64,000 nucleotides of DNA from Hymenobacter sp. ISL-91 (GCF_018613725.1 NZ_JAGGPS010000038.1:62001-126000); one strand, 5' to 3'. Shown: positions 1 through 8,763, counted from the first letter of the stretch. The notes: generated by a model from the letters alone, not told the origin. A program made the numbers and translations.

Positions 1-109
1 TAGGTTATGTATCAGTCATTTGCCAGCATAGTATAGGAGGTTGGCTGAACATTCTATCGTCCCTAAAAAAGCTAACAGCCAATAGCTGTCAGCTAACAGC
101 TTAAACCAC

Positions 110-1264
110 ATGGATGAGCGCGACGAATCGGCCGAGCGGTTTTTGCGGCTGGTGCAGCAGCGGCGGCGCGGGCGGCTGAAGGTGTACCTGGGGCTGGCCG
201 CCGGGGTGGGCAAAACCTACCGGCTGCTGCAGGAAGCCCATGAGCTGCGCCGCCAGGGCGTGAACGTGGTACTGGGCTACGTGGAAACCCACGGCCGTCC
301 CGAAACCGTGGCCCAGGTGCGCGACCTGCCCGAAGTGCCCCGCAAAACACTGTTCTACAAGGGCCGGGCGCTGGAAGAAATGGACCTCGACGCCATCATC
401 CAGCGCCGGCCGGCCGTGGTGGTAGTCGATGAGCTGGCCCACTCCAACGTGCCCGGCTCCAAGAACGAGAAGCGCTGGCAGGACGTGGAAGACTTGCTGA
501 GAGCGGGTATTTCGGTGCTCACGGCCCTCAACGTGCAGCACCTGGAAAGCCTGCACGACCAGGTCCTTAAGATAACCGGCACCGACGTAACCGAGCGCGT
601 GCCCGACCAGGTGCTGCGCGACGCCGACGAGGTGGTGAACGTGGATTTAACCGTGGGTGAGCTGCGCGGCCGGCTGGAAGAAGGCAAAATCTACGACCCG
701 GCCAAGGTGCCGGTGGCGCTCAACCACTTCTTCCGGGCCGATAACCTGCTGCAGCTGCGGCGGCTGGCGGTGCGCGAAGTGGCCCAGCTACTGGGCCAGC
801 AAGTGGAAACCGAAGCCGGCGGGGCCGCCCCCGTGCCCGCCCCGCGCCGCAACGCCGACCGGCTGCTGGCCTGCATCAACACCAACGAGCCGGCCGCCCG
901 CGAAATCATCCGCAAAGCCTCGCGCCTGGCCCAGCAGCTGGGCATGTCCACCTGGTACGTGCTCTATGTGCAAACCCGCCGCGAAGCCGCCGACCGCATC
1001 AACCTGGCCGCTCAGCGCCACTTATTGCGCAATTTGCAGCTGGCCACCGAGCTGGGTGGCCAGATTCTGCGCGTGAAAAGCGACGACGTGGTGACGGCCG
1101 TCATCACGGTGGCCCGCGAAAAAGAAGCCACGCTGCTGATGTGCGGTATCACGAGCGAAAAAACCGTCTGGCAGCGTCTGAGCCACCGCGGCATCACCCA
1201 GGACCTGATTCGCGCTGTGGCGCAGCTGGAGCAGGACGTGGATATGTTTCTGGTGACCTACTGA
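110..1264 (+). CDS. kdpD: KdpD N-terminal sensor protein with universal-stress domain (split KdpD)
   Basis: This 384-residue protein matches the cytoplasmic N-terminal part of the potassium sensor KdpD. A Walker A motif (GLAAGVGKTY, about residues 28-37) and a Walker B motif (VVVVDELAHSN, about 103-113) are visible, followed from about residue 250 by a universal-stress-protein-like domain. Classical KdpD is about 900 residues and carries its kinase on the same chain. Here the chain stops after the stress domain and a separate histidine kinase follows 205 bp downstream on the same strand. In the family this part senses cytoplasmic K+ status and ATP and controls kdpFABC expression. No kdpABC gene lies in the window, though it could lie upstream of position 1. 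The two proteins probably act together, by inference from order. Confidence 0.9.
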   Translation: MDERDESAERFLRLVQQRRRGRLKVYLGLAAGVGKTYRLLQEAHELRRQGVNVVLGYVETHGRPETVAQVRDLPEVPRKTLFYKGRALEEMDLDAIIQRRPAVVVVDELAHSNVPGSKNEKRWQDVEDLLRAGISVLTALNVQHLESLHDQVLKITGTDVTERVPDQVLRDADEVVNVDLTVGELRGRLEEGKIYDPAKVPVALNHFFRADNLLQLRRLAVREVAQLLGQQVETEAGGAAPVPAPRRNADRLLACINTNEPAAREIIRKASRLAQQLGMSTWYVLYVQTRREAADRINLAAQRHLLRNLQLATELGGQILRVKSDDVVTAVITVAREKEATLLMCGITSEKTVWQRLSHRGITQDLIRAVAQLEQDVDMFLVTY

Positions 1265-1289
1265 GGGTGAGAAGTGAGAAAAAAGAACG

Positions 1290-1405
1290 GTCATGCTGAG
1301 CGAAGCCGGAGGCGAAGTCGAAGCATCTCTACCGCTTCGTTGAGTTGGCAATCATACGACAAGTTTACTATTGCAGTAGAGATGCTTCGACAAGCTCAGC
1401 ATGAC
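1290..1405. repeat. Palindromic intergenic element, copy 1 (GTCATGCTGAGC ends)
   Basis: The element starts with GTCATGCTGAGC and ends with its complement GCTCAGCATGAC. The inner arms are GAAGCATCTCTAC and GTAGAGATGCTTC. A second copy with the same ends and inner arms lies at about 51959-52045. It sits between kdpD and its kinase partner, so it interrupts a likely operon. The function is unknown; it behaves like a dispersed REP or MITE-like sequence. Confidence 0.8.
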
Positions 1406-1469
1406 ACCGGCTTTATTTGTCCGCTACCCAAAACCAGCCAATACCCAAAGCCCCCAACACCCCGCCAAC

Positions 1470-3239
1470 ATGACCTTTAAAACCAAAATAACGCTGGGGT
1501 TTTTGGCGCTGCTGACGCTGCTGCTGGCGCTGGGCGGCTACGCTTTCTACACCGTGCGGCAACTCGACCAGAGTGCCAAAAGCATCCTGAAAGACAACTT
1601 CTACAGCGTACAGCTGGGCCAGCAGATGCTACGCGCCCTCGACGGGCTGGAGCAGCGCCCCGACGATGCCGCCGAGCTGGCCCGCTTCCGCGAAAGCCTC
1701 ACCCGCGAGGCCGGCAACATCACGGAGACCGGCGAACAGGAAGTGGTGGACAGCCTAACGGCCAGTCTGGCCCGTTATGAGCGGCTGACCGATGCCGCCG
1801 GTGCGGGCGGGCGCGGGGCCGTAGTGCGCCAGTTGCGCGGGCAAACCCACCGCATGGTGCAAATCAACATGACCACCCTGCAGGCCAACAACGACCGGGC
1901 CACTGCCACCGCCACCCAGGCCGGCTACTACCTGCTGGGCGTTATCGGGCTGAGCGTGCTGACGGCCCTCACCTTTGTGGTGCGGGTGCCGGCCGCCGCC
2001 GTGGCCCCGCTGCAGCGGCTGGCCGTCAGCATTGAGCACGCCACAAATCAGGATTTTTCGGCTACCATTCCGGTAGAAAGTTCGGATGAGTTTGGGCAGG
2101 TAGCCCAGGCATTCAACCGGCTGCTGGGGCAGCTCAATGAGTACCGCAGCTCGACTATTGCCCAGCTGGTTACCGAGCGCAACCGGGCCGCCAGCATCGT
2201 CAACGGCCTCGATGAGGGCCTGCTGCTGCTCGACCAGCACCGCATTATTCTGCTGGCCAACCCCGTGGCCTGCGAGCTACTGGGTTTGCAGGCCAGCCAG
2301 CTGGTGGGCCGGCCCGCCGCCGAAGTGGCCCTGGAAAACGACCTGGTGCGCACTATGCTGCAGCCCCTGGAGCAGGCGGGCGGCAGCGGCGGCGAGCTGC
2401 CGCTGCTGCACATCACCCAACAGGGCGAGGAAGCCTACTTCCAGCTCGATGTGCAGGATTTGCTCTCCTTCAATGAGGCGCTGAACCAGAAGGAGTTTGC
2501 GGGCCAGATGCTGACGCTGCGCAACGTGTCGGACTTCAAGCGGCTCGATCAGGTGAAGTCGAATTTCCTGGCCACCGTGTCGCACGAGCTGAAAACGCCG
2601 CTTTCCAGCATGAACATCAACCTGCGGCTGTTGCAGGATGAGCGGCTGCCGGCCGAGGAGCGCCAGCGCATCACGGCCAGTATCCGGCAGGAAACCCAGC
2701 GCCTACAGCGCATGGTGGGCGAGCTGCTCGACGTGTCGCGCCTCGACGCGGGAGCGGGCATCCAACTCGACCTGCGGCCCACCAACCTGGCCGATGTGGT
2801 ACGCTACGCCACGACTACCGTGCAGGCGCAGCTAACCGACAAGCGCATTGCGCTTGATGTGCAGCTGCCCTCCAACCTGCCCTTCGTTCGCGCCGATGTG
2901 GAGAAGACCACCTGGGTGCTCATCAACCTGCTGGCCAACGCCATCCGCTACTCGCCGCCGGGCGAAGCCATGACGGTACGGGCCGAAACGCTGGGCCAGA
3001 AGGTGCAGGTAAGCGTGCAGGACCACGGCCCGGGCATTGCCATCGAGCACCACGAGCGCATCTTCCAGCGCTTCGCCCAGCTGCCCGACCCCAGCGGCTA
3101 CCGGGGCGGCTCGGGCCTGGGCCTGAGCATTGCCCGCGAGTTTATTGCCACCCAGGGAGGGCGGCTGTGGGTGGAAAGCGAGCTGGGCACGGGCAGCACG
3201 TTTCGCTTCACGCTGCCAGCCAGTAATTCGAGCCAGTAA
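1470..3239 (+). CDS. HAMP-PAS sensor histidine kinase, probable KdpD kinase partner
   Basis: A membrane-bound two-component histidine kinase of 589 residues. In order: an N-terminal membrane helix (about residues 5-28), an extracytoplasmic segment, a second helix (about 150-175), a HAMP linker, a PAS-like domain, HisKA with SHELKTPL (phosphorylated His about residue 372), and an ATPase domain with N box LINLLANAIRYS, G1 box DHGPGI and G2 box GSGLGLSIA. I chose the ATG at 1470 because it directly precedes the first helix; the ATG at 1401 lies in the upstream palindrome and would add an unlikely leader. It follows the split KdpD protein and probably supplies its kinase activity. No response regulator gene is visible nearby. 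Confidence 0.9.
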   Translation: MTFKTKITLGFLALLTLLLALGGYAFYTVRQLDQSAKSILKDNFYSVQLGQQMLRALDGLEQRPDDAAELARFRESLTREAGNITETGEQEVVDSLTASLARYERLTDAAGAGGRGAVVRQLRGQTHRMVQINMTTLQANNDRATATATQAGYYLLGVIGLSVLTALTFVVRVPAAAVAPLQRLAVSIEHATNQDFSATIPVESSDEFGQVAQAFNRLLGQLNEYRSSTIAQLVTERNRAASIVNGLDEGLLLLDQHRIILLANPVACELLGLQASQLVGRPAAEVALENDLVRTMLQPLEQAGGSGGELPLLHITQQGEEAYFQLDVQDLLSFNEALNQKEFAGQMLTLRNVSDFKRLDQVKSNFLATVSHELKTPLSSMNINLRLLQDERLPAEERQRITASIRQETQRLQRMVGELLDVSRLDAGAGIQLDLRPTNLADVVRYATTTVQAQLTDKRIALDVQLPSNLPFVRADVEKTTWVLINLLANAIRYSPPGEAMTVRAETLGQKVQVSVQDHGPGIAIEHHERIFQRFAQLPDPSGYRGGSGLGLSIAREFIATQGGRLWVESELGTGSTFRFTLPASNSSQ

Positions 3240-3252
3240 TTCGAGCCAGTAA
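3220..3252 (+). repeat. 13-bp tandem repeat spanning the kinase stop codon
   Basis: The unit CCAGTAATTCGAG is present two and a half times, and the stop codon of the kinase (3237-3239) lies in the second copy. A similar case with a different 13-bp unit lies at 49795-49829. Confidence 0.8.
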
Positions 3253-3254
3253 CT

Positions 3255-3453
3255 AAGGCTGCGTTAAGGCAGGGAGTAGTAGCGCGAACTTGGTAGTTCG
3301 CGCTACTACTCCCTGCGCCCTTCACCATGCTCACCGTGCCGTAAAACAGCGTGAATGGCGCGGGGACGCGAACTACCAAGTTCGCGCTACTACCCTGGCA
3401 GTACTTGAACGAAATCACTGCGTAACAGCAGTAGCCAAGGCTGCGTTTAGGCC
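3255..3453. repeat. Cluster of palindromic repeats (GTAGTAGCGCGAACT family)
   Basis: A perfect hairpin with 20-bp arms and a 6-nt loop lies at 3270-3315 (arm CAGGGAGTAGTAGCGCGAAC). A second partial copy in opposite orientation is at 3367-3393 (CGCGAACTACCAAGTTCGCG followed by CTACTAC). A direct repeat AAGGCTGCGTT(A/T)AGGC brackets the cluster at 3255 and 3437. It lies between two convergent genes, so the first hairpin may also terminate transcription. Confidence 0.75.
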
Positions 3454-3468
3454 AGGAAATTCATGTCG

Positions 3469-3933
3469 TTAGCTCGAATGGTCGGCTACGACTACCCACT
3501 TGCCAGCCATGCGGCGCATCACCAGCAGGAAATGCCCCTGCAGGTCGCCGGCTGCGGGGCGGGCCAGGTGCCAGCGGCCGATGACCTGGGCCGCGTCGGG
3601 GCTGAGGGGGCGGATTTGCAGGCGGCTGAAATCGAGCTGGCCCATGGCGGTTGGGTTGGGGTAGCTGCGGCGGTAGTTATCGAGCGTGGGCTGCCAGCCG
3701 TAGGTGAGGCCGCTTTTACCGATAAACACCAGCGAATCGTTCTGCCAGTAGCCCTGCATAAAGCCCGCTACATCGCCGCGGTTCCAGGCGGCGGTTTGGG
3801 TACTGAGCACCGCCAGAATATCGTGGCGGGCAGCGGCCTCAGTGGCCGGTGTAAGCGCCCCAGCCAGTCGGGGCGAGCAGGCCGGAAGTAGGGCCATCGG
3901 GGCCAGCAGCAGTGGGAGCAGAAGTCGTTTCAT
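3469..3933 (-). CDS. NTF2-like (SnoaL/DUF4440) lipoprotein
   Basis: A protein of 154 residues with a lipoprotein-type signal (LLLAPMALLPACS, lipid-modified Cys about residue 19) followed by one NTF2-like domain of the DUF4440/SnoaL kind: a helical start (AAARHDILAVLSTQTAAWNRGD), a pocket segment and a terminal strand run ending in HSS. The fold is used by many small enzymes and binding proteins, so substrate and reaction cannot be told. It is probably anchored in the envelope. It stands alone between convergent repeats and the mtgA gene, which reads in the same direction. Confidence 0.75.
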   Translation of the reverse strand: MKRLLLPLLLAPMALLPACSPRLAGALTPATEAAARHDILAVLSTQTAAWNRGDVAGFMQGYWQNDSLVFIGKSGLTYGWQPTLDNYRRSYPNPTAMGQLDFSRLQIRPLSPDAAQVIGRWHLARPAAGDLQGHFLLVMRRMAGKWVVVADHSS

Positions 3934-4035
3934 GTAACGAAGGAAAGCATTTGGCTAGAAAGCTGCCGGGCAGAGCGAAGCGGGGCCTCAGTCGGGACAT
4001 GACAGCGTTGTATGGCCCTCATTCACTCATTCAAC

Positions 4036-4830
4036 CTACTCGACCATCAGTTCCCGCACGTACTCGGTGCCCCGCAATGCGCGCATGCGGCGCAGCACCC
4101 GGCGCTGCTTGGAGCGGGCCACGGGCCCCGGGTTGCTGGCCCGGAAACGGAGCGGATTGGGCAGCACCCCGGCCAGCAGGGCGGCCTCGGCGGCACTCAG
4201 CCGGGCGGCTGGCTTGCCAAAGTAAGCCTGCGAGGCGGCTTCGGCCCCGAAAATACAGTCGCCCATTTCGGCTACGTTCAAATATATTTCCATGATGCGG
4301 CGCTTGTCCCAGAGCAGCTCGATGAGCAGGGTGAAGTAGGCCTCGGCGGCTTTGCGCACGTAGCTGCGCCCCTGCCACAGAAACACGTTTTTGGCTACCT
4401 GCTGGGTAATGGTGCTGCCACCGCGCAGCTGCTTGCTGCCACTCAGGTTCGATTTGGCGGCCTTCAACAGCGCGTCGCCATCGAAGCCGTGGTGCAGCAG
4501 AAACCGCTGGTCTTCGGCCGCCACCAGGGCCAGCGGCAACTCGGCCGACACCTCGCTGAGGCTTTTGAAGTCGTACTGAATGCGGCGGTCAGTTTCGCGG
4601 ATACCGTGGTAGCCCAGGCCCACCGGCGCGTGGGCCCGCCGGTCGAGCATCAGCCAGGTGGCGGGCGGGCTTACCCAGCGGTAGAGCAGCACCCAAGCCA
4701 CCGAGGTCAGAAAGGCCACGGCCAGCACCTGCAGGGCAATCCGGCCCGTCCGACGGGCAATCTGTTTAAAATCTCTCACGCACGCAACAGCTTGAAAAAG
4801 GCTTGCACTCCAACTCCGGAGTACGGGCAA
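4036..4830 (-). CDS. mtgA: Monofunctional peptidoglycan glycosyltransferase MtgA
   Basis: A GT51 enzyme that polymerises lipid II into glycan strands at the outer face of the inner membrane. It has one N-terminal membrane helix (about residues 33-52), then the GT51 motifs: AAEDQRFLLHHGFD with the catalytic Glu, RGGSTITQQVAKN, and KRRIMEIYLNVAEMG. No transpeptidase domain follows, as expected of MtgA (usually 230-270 residues). The 264-residue reading starts at an ATG at 4830. A GTG at 4779 giving a 247-residue form is also possible, because the first 17 residues look unremarkable. Apparently a single-gene unit. Confidence 0.92.
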   Translation of the reverse strand: MPVLRSWSASLFQAVACVRDFKQIARRTGRIALQVLAVAFLTSVAWVLLYRWVSPPATWLMLDRRAHAPVGLGYHGIRETDRRIQYDFKSLSEVSAELPLALVAAEDQRFLLHHGFDGDALLKAAKSNLSGSKQLRGGSTITQQVAKNVFLWQGRSYVRKAAEAYFTLLIELLWDKRRIMEIYLNVAEMGDCIFGAEAASQAYFGKPAARLSAAEAALLAGVLPNPLRFRASNPGPVARSKQRRVLRRMRALRGTEYVRELMVE

Positions 4831-4986
4831 AAATAGCGGCCGTTTGCGCCAACCCCATACTCTCTTCCCTCGAACCTATCAAAAAAGCGCCCACCGGGCC
4901 GGGAATATTTGGGGGCCCGCGTTGTTATTACGCCCAGAGGCCCGTAGCTTCCTGCCTCTGCCCTGCCTCTTCTCTCCGCTTGCTCT

Positions 4987-5619
4987 ATGCGCCAACTCGC
5001 TCTGTTTCCGCTTAATCTGGTCGTGTTTCCCGGCGAAAAGCTCAACCTGCACATCTTCGAGCCGCGCTACCGCCAGCTGGTGCGCGACTGTCTGCTGGAG
5101 GGCATTACATTTGGCATCACGCCTTATCTGAACGGAGGCGTAAGCCGTCGCGGCACCGAGGTGCGCCTGCTGGATGTAGAAAAAAACTACCCCTCGGGCG
5201 AGCTCGATATCCGGACCAAAGCTATTGGGGTGTTTGAAATGGACGATTTTCAGCGCGAGCTGCCCGGCAAGCTGTATGCCGGCGCGACTGTGCGCAACCT
5301 GGCCGACGACCGGGAGGCCGACCCCGCCCTGCACGCCCGAACCCGCGTGCTGATTGAGCAGCTGTACAGCATTCTGGGCCTGCGCCGCCTCTTTCTCGAT
5401 TTGCCCGACGGCTTCCGTGTGTACGATGTGGCCCACCAGCTGGGCATGAGCACCGAGCAGGAGTACGCGCTGCTGGAAGCCGACACCGAAGCCGAGCGGC
5501 AGCTACTGGCCCTGCGCCACCTCGAACGGATTCTGCCCGTGCTTCAGGAAACCGAGCGCCTCAAGGAGCGGGTGCGCCTTAACGGCCACTTCAAAAACCT
5601 CACTCCCCCTACTTTTTAA
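4987..5619 (+). CDS. LON peptidase N-terminal (substrate-binding) domain protein
   Basis: A protein of 210 residues that is only the N-terminal domain of Lon protease. It opens with LALFPLNLVVFPGEKLNLHIFEPRYRQL, in which the FPL-NLVVFPGE and FEPRYR signatures of the Lon N domain are clear. There is no AAA+ or protease domain, so it is not a protease. Such free-standing LON-domain proteins are common in Bacteroidota and their partner is not known. Cytoplasmic, no signal peptide. It lies 156 bp after the divergent mtgA start and 82 bp before a metallophosphoesterase on the same strand. Confidence 0.85.
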   Translation: MRQLALFPLNLVVFPGEKLNLHIFEPRYRQLVRDCLLEGITFGITPYLNGGVSRRGTEVRLLDVEKNYPSGELDIRTKAIGVFEMDDFQRELPGKLYAGATVRNLADDREADPALHARTRVLIEQLYSILGLRRLFLDLPDGFRVYDVAHQLGMSTEQEYALLEADTEAERQLLALRHLERILPVLQETERLKERVRLNGHFKNLTPPTF

Positions 5620-5701
5620 GGCTTGGTACGTAGTTGATAGCAGCAGCCACTGAAAGCGGCCCCGGCTCCCGGATGCGGCTCTGCCTTTCGGGCATAACCT
5701 G

Positions 5702-6925
5702 ATGACTATCGACTACTTCTTTTACGCCTTACTTGCACTGGCCGGGTTGCTAGCCCTGTGGCTGGCCCGCCGCTACATGCAGGAGCGGAACTACCGCCGC
5801 CGCCCCTACGTGGCCCCCGCCGCCCACAACTGGGCCAGCCGGCCCCAGCCCAGCCGCCCGCCCTACCACCGGGTGGCCCTGCTCGGCGACGTTGGGGCCC
5901 TGGCCACCGATGGCTCCGACCCCGTGCTGCAGCTGCTCGAACAATGGCAGCAGGAGGCCGGCCCGAATGGCACGGTAGTGCTGCTCGGCGACAATATTTA
6001 TCCGGTGGGCCTGCCAGCTCCCTTTGCCTCCGGCCGGGCGGCGGCCGAGGCCCGCTTCAATGCCCTGCTGGCGGCTTTGGGGCGCTTCGAGGGGCGGGTA
6101 GTACTGCTCAGCGGCAACCACGACTGGAACAAGGGCCGCTCCGATGGCTGGGAGTACCTGCGCCGCCAGGAAGCCTACGTGCGCGAGCATCTGCCCACGG
6201 CCCACTACCTGCCCGTTGATGGGGCTCCTGGCCCGGTGAGCCTGCAGCTGGCCGAGGGCCTGCTCCTAATTGTACTCAACACCCAATGGTGGGTGCAGAA
6301 TGGCCCCCGGCCGGCGGCCGATGCCTGGCGGCCCTTTCGCCAGCTACGGGCGCTGCTGCAAGCCAACCAGCACCAGCAGGTGGTTGTGGCCGGGCATCAT
6401 CCGCTGTACTCCAATGCGCTGCACGGGGGCAAATTTACGGCCAAGCAGCACGTATTCCCGCTTACTACGGTAAACAAGCGCGCGTATGTACCACTGCCGC
6501 TTATTGGCTCGCTGCTGCCGCTGTACCGCAAAACGGTGGGTGCGGCCGAAGACATGGCCCACCCCCGCTACCGCCGAATGCGCCGCCGGCTGCTGCGGGT
6601 GCTCCACGAGTTTCCCGGCGTTATTTATGCCGCCGGCCACGACCATAACCTGCAGTATTTCCAGCGGAGCGGGGGGCACTATCTGGTAAGCGGAGCCGGC
6701 AGCAAAACGGCCTTTGTGCAGGCTGGGGGCGAGGCTACGTTTGTGCACGAGCACCAGGGCTTTTTCGGACTGGATTTTTATGGCCCTCGCGAAACCTGGC
6801 TTCGCACCTACGAGCCCCCCACGGGTACGCCCGAGGTGTTCCGGCTGCAGCTCAGCCCCGGCTTGGGCACGCCCCCCGAACCAGCGGCCGGCACTACAGA
6901 CGCGGCGGAGCTACCGCAGCCGTAG
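5702..6925 (+). CDS. Membrane-anchored calcineurin-like metallophosphoesterase
   Basis: A 407-residue metal-dependent phosphoesterase. One N-terminal membrane helix (about residues 4-22) is followed by the standard motif set in order: LLGDVGALATDGSD, LLGDNIYP (GDNxY), LLSGNHDWNKG (GNHD), VVAGHHPLYSN and YAAGHDHNLQ (GHxH). All metal ligands are present. The substrate cannot be inferred; the family covers phosphoproteins, nucleotides and phospholipid-like molecules. It may be co-transcribed with the LON-domain gene upstream. Its last 32 bp overlap the 3' end of the convergent lipid kinase gene. Confidence 0.88.
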   Translation: MTIDYFFYALLALAGLLALWLARRYMQERNYRRRPYVAPAAHNWASRPQPSRPPYHRVALLGDVGALATDGSDPVLQLLEQWQQEAGPNGTVVLLGDNIYPVGLPAPFASGRAAAEARFNALLAALGRFEGRVVLLSGNHDWNKGRSDGWEYLRRQEAYVREHLPTAHYLPVDGAPGPVSLQLAEGLLLIVLNTQWWVQNGPRPAADAWRPFRQLRALLQANQHQQVVVAGHHPLYSNALHGGKFTAKQHVFPLTTVNKRAYVPLPLIGSLLPLYRKTVGAAEDMAHPRYRRMRRRLLRVLHEFPGVIYAAGHDHNLQYFQRSGGHYLVSGAGSKTAFVQAGGEATFVHEHQGFFGLDFYGPRETWLRTYEPPTGTPEVFRLQLSPGLGTPPEPAAGTTDAAELPQP

Positions 6926-7832
6926 CGGGCGGCACCAGCACCCGCAGGCTGCGCGGCTGCAGGCTGATTTCGACCGGACAGGCGAGCATGTACGGCTCGC
7001 CATCCAGCTGTACCAGCACTTCGCTGGCCCCGGGCACCGTGATGCGGGCGCGGTGGCAACTGAGGCGGCGGGTATAGTCCGAGCTATCAAAGTCGCTGGT
7101 GTAGAGGCGGTACAGCAAACCAGGCAATGCCCTTCCGGGGAAGGGCGCAATCAGGCAGATTTCGAACTGGCCATCGTCCAGCTCCCGGTCGGGATTGATG
7201 ACCACGTTGCTGCCGAAGGTGTTGGCGTTGGCAATCGTGAGCATGAAGGCCTCACCCTGCCAGTTTTCGTGCTCAGTTTCGATGTGGTAAGTACCGGGCT
7301 GGTAACTGCCATACTCCTGGGTGGCAATGCGCACGTAAGCGCCGGGGCCTCGCACGCCACCTTCTGCGAAGCGCTTTACTACGCGGGCATTGAAACCCAT
7401 ATCGGCCAGGTGAACCGTGAACCGCCCCCCTACCCGCAACGTATCCAGCTCCCGGACGTGGTGCTGCCAGGTAAGGGCCAGCGCGTCGGGCAGCGCGAGC
7501 GGAATGGCCAGGTCTTTGGCCAAGCCGTTGCCCGAGCCCAGCGGCAGAATTCCCAGCGGTACGGAACTGCCCGCCAGCGCCTCCGCCACCATGCTCACCG
7601 TGCCGTCGCCACCGGCCGCAAACACGGCGTCGGGCGGCGTCGGGGCAGCCAGCAGCTGGCGCAGGTACTCCAGGTCCTGCTTACCGGCCGTATCGAAAAA
7701 CTCGGCCTGGCGGCCCCGCTCGGCGCAGTAGGCGGCAATGGTGTCGCGAAGCTGGCTTTTGTCGATGTCGCCCGATATGGGGTTGAGCACGAACAGCAGC
7801 CGTTGCAACGGGCCCGGATAGACAGTTTCCAT
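6894..7832 (-). CDS. Diacylglycerol/lipid kinase family protein (YegS/DagK type)
   Basis: A soluble lipid kinase of 312 residues. It shows the N-terminal LFVLNPISG motif, the nucleotide loop AAGGDGTVSMVAEAL, GILPLGSGNGLAKDLAIPL, and the C-terminal beta-sandwich ending with LDGEPYMLACPVEISLQP. In this family ATP phosphorylates diacylglycerol or a related lipid at the inner membrane face. I prefer the ATG at 7832 (METVYPG), which sits just before the first motif, over one at 7886. The gene converges on the metallophosphoesterase and overlaps it by 32 bp. Confidence 0.88.
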   Translation of the reverse strand: METVYPGPLQRLLFVLNPISGDIDKSQLRDTIAAYCAERGRQAEFFDTAGKQDLEYLRQLLAAPTPPDAVFAAGGDGTVSMVAEALAGSSVPLGILPLGSGNGLAKDLAIPLALPDALALTWQHHVRELDTLRVGGRFTVHLADMGFNARVVKRFAEGGVRGPGAYVRIATQEYGSYQPGTYHIETEHENWQGEAFMLTIANANTFGSNVVINPDRELDDGQFEICLIAPFPGRALPGLLYRLYTSDFDSSDYTRRLSCHRARITVPGASEVLVQLDGEPYMLACPVEISLQPRSLRVLVPPATAAVAPPRL

Positions 7833-7883
7833 AGCGTATAGGTAGCAGGGGCCGCTGGTAGAGCCCGGCGGCTGTTGGCTCAA

Positions 7884-7921
7884 CACGACTATAGCCGGCT
7901 ATACTGCCGGCTATAGTCGTG
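7884..7921. terminator. Hairpin, possible terminator
   Basis: Perfect 16-bp arms (CACGACTATAGCCGGC and its complement) with the loop TATACT. It lies between the M48 protease stop (7954) and the lipid kinase, both read leftward, so it may end the protease transcript. Confidence 0.55.
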
Positions 7922-7953
7922 TACACAAAAAAAGAGCAGAACGCGCGCCGTAC

Positions 7954-8763
7954 TTAGGGTTTAAGACCCGCCGGCAGCCCCTGCGGGAAATCGGCCTCAA
8001 TATCGCGCTGAATTTCCTGGATGCGGTTGCCGGGGTTGGGGTGCGTGCTCAGGAATTCGGGCGGGTTGGCGCTGCCGTTGCCGCGGTCCAGCACTTCCAT
8101 TACCTGCAGCATGGCGCGCGGGTCGTAGCCGGCGGCGGGCGTAAAATCTACGGCCAGCCGGTCGGCTTCCAGCTCATCTTCGCGGCCGTAGCGCATCGTC
8201 AGCAGCTTGCCCACCATGGCGGCAGCGGCGGCGCTGGCGGCCGTGCCGGGCCGCTCGGGGTCGTAGAGGCCAATGGCGGCGGCCCCGGTCAGGCCGTTGG
8301 TCAGCTTCGATTTGGCTACCTGCTCGGCCGAGTGCCGGGCCACTACATGCCCAATTTCGTGGGCCAGCACCCCGGCCACCTGGCCTTCGGTGGTCAGGTT
8401 TTTCAGCAGGCCAGCCGTGATAAAAATCTGGCCGCCGGGCAGGGCAAAGGCATTGATGGTCTTCTCGTCGGCCAGCAGATGAAACTTGAATTGATACGGC
8501 GTCTGGCTGGCTTTGGTACTTTGCACAAGCTTCTGCCCGATGCGCTCCACTGCGGCGCGGGCCTGTTGGTCGGGGTGCAGGCCGCCGTACTGGGCGGCCA
8601 TTTCGGGAGCGGCCTGCAGGCCAAGGGCAATTTCCTGCTCGGCCGACATATCTACGTGTTGTACTTCGCCGGTCACCTCGTTTTTCTGGGTGTTGCAGTA
8701 GTACGGAATGAAAGCAAACGCGGCCATCAGCAGGGCCAGCAGGTATCGGATATTACCGCGCAT
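7954..8763 (-). CDS. M48 family zinc metalloprotease
   Basis: A 269-residue envelope peptidase. It has an N-terminal hydrophobic segment (about residues 5-22), then the M48 domain with the zinc motif HEIGH in VLAHEIGHVVARHSAEQ and the third ligand in EDELEADRLAVDF. An N-terminal stretch with EQEIALGLQAAPEMAAQYGG resembles the BepA/LoiP type of periplasmic M48 protein, which process or degrade misfolded outer-membrane proteins. No TPR domain follows, so it is closer to LoiP/YcaL than to BepA. The segment after the hydrophobic stretch has a Cys (YYCNTQ), so it may be a lipoprotein. Confidence 0.88.
   Translation of the reverse strand: MRGNIRYLLALLMAAFAFIPYYCNTQKNEVTGEVQHVDMSAEQEIALGLQAAPEMAAQYGGLHPDQQARAAVERIGQKLVQSTKASQTPYQFKFHLLADEKTINAFALPGGQIFITAGLLKNLTTEGQVAGVLAHEIGHVVARHSAEQVAKSKLTNGLTGAAAIGLYDPERPGTAASAAAAAMVGKLLTMRYGREDELEADRLAVDFTPAAGYDPRAMLQVMEVLDRGNGSANPPEFLSTHPNPGNRIQEIQRDIEADFPQGLPAGLKP

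Noticed and set aside
1..109. Possible repeat or gene end at the left edge
   Set aside because: GCTAACAG and GCTGTTAG units occur near position 70-105, but the stretch is too short and cut by the window edge to define an element or gene.
1401..1469. Longer start for the histidine kinase
   Set aside because: The ATG at 1401 lies in the end of a palindromic element also present at 52 kb and would add 23 residues without a family match.
3323..3342. 20-bp match between the intergenic region and the lipid kinase gene (7587-7606)
   Set aside because: CACCATGCTCACCGTGCCGT is exact in both, and in the kinase it codes for part of the conserved GGDGT loop. One match of this length without flanking similarity is not enough to call a gene fragment.
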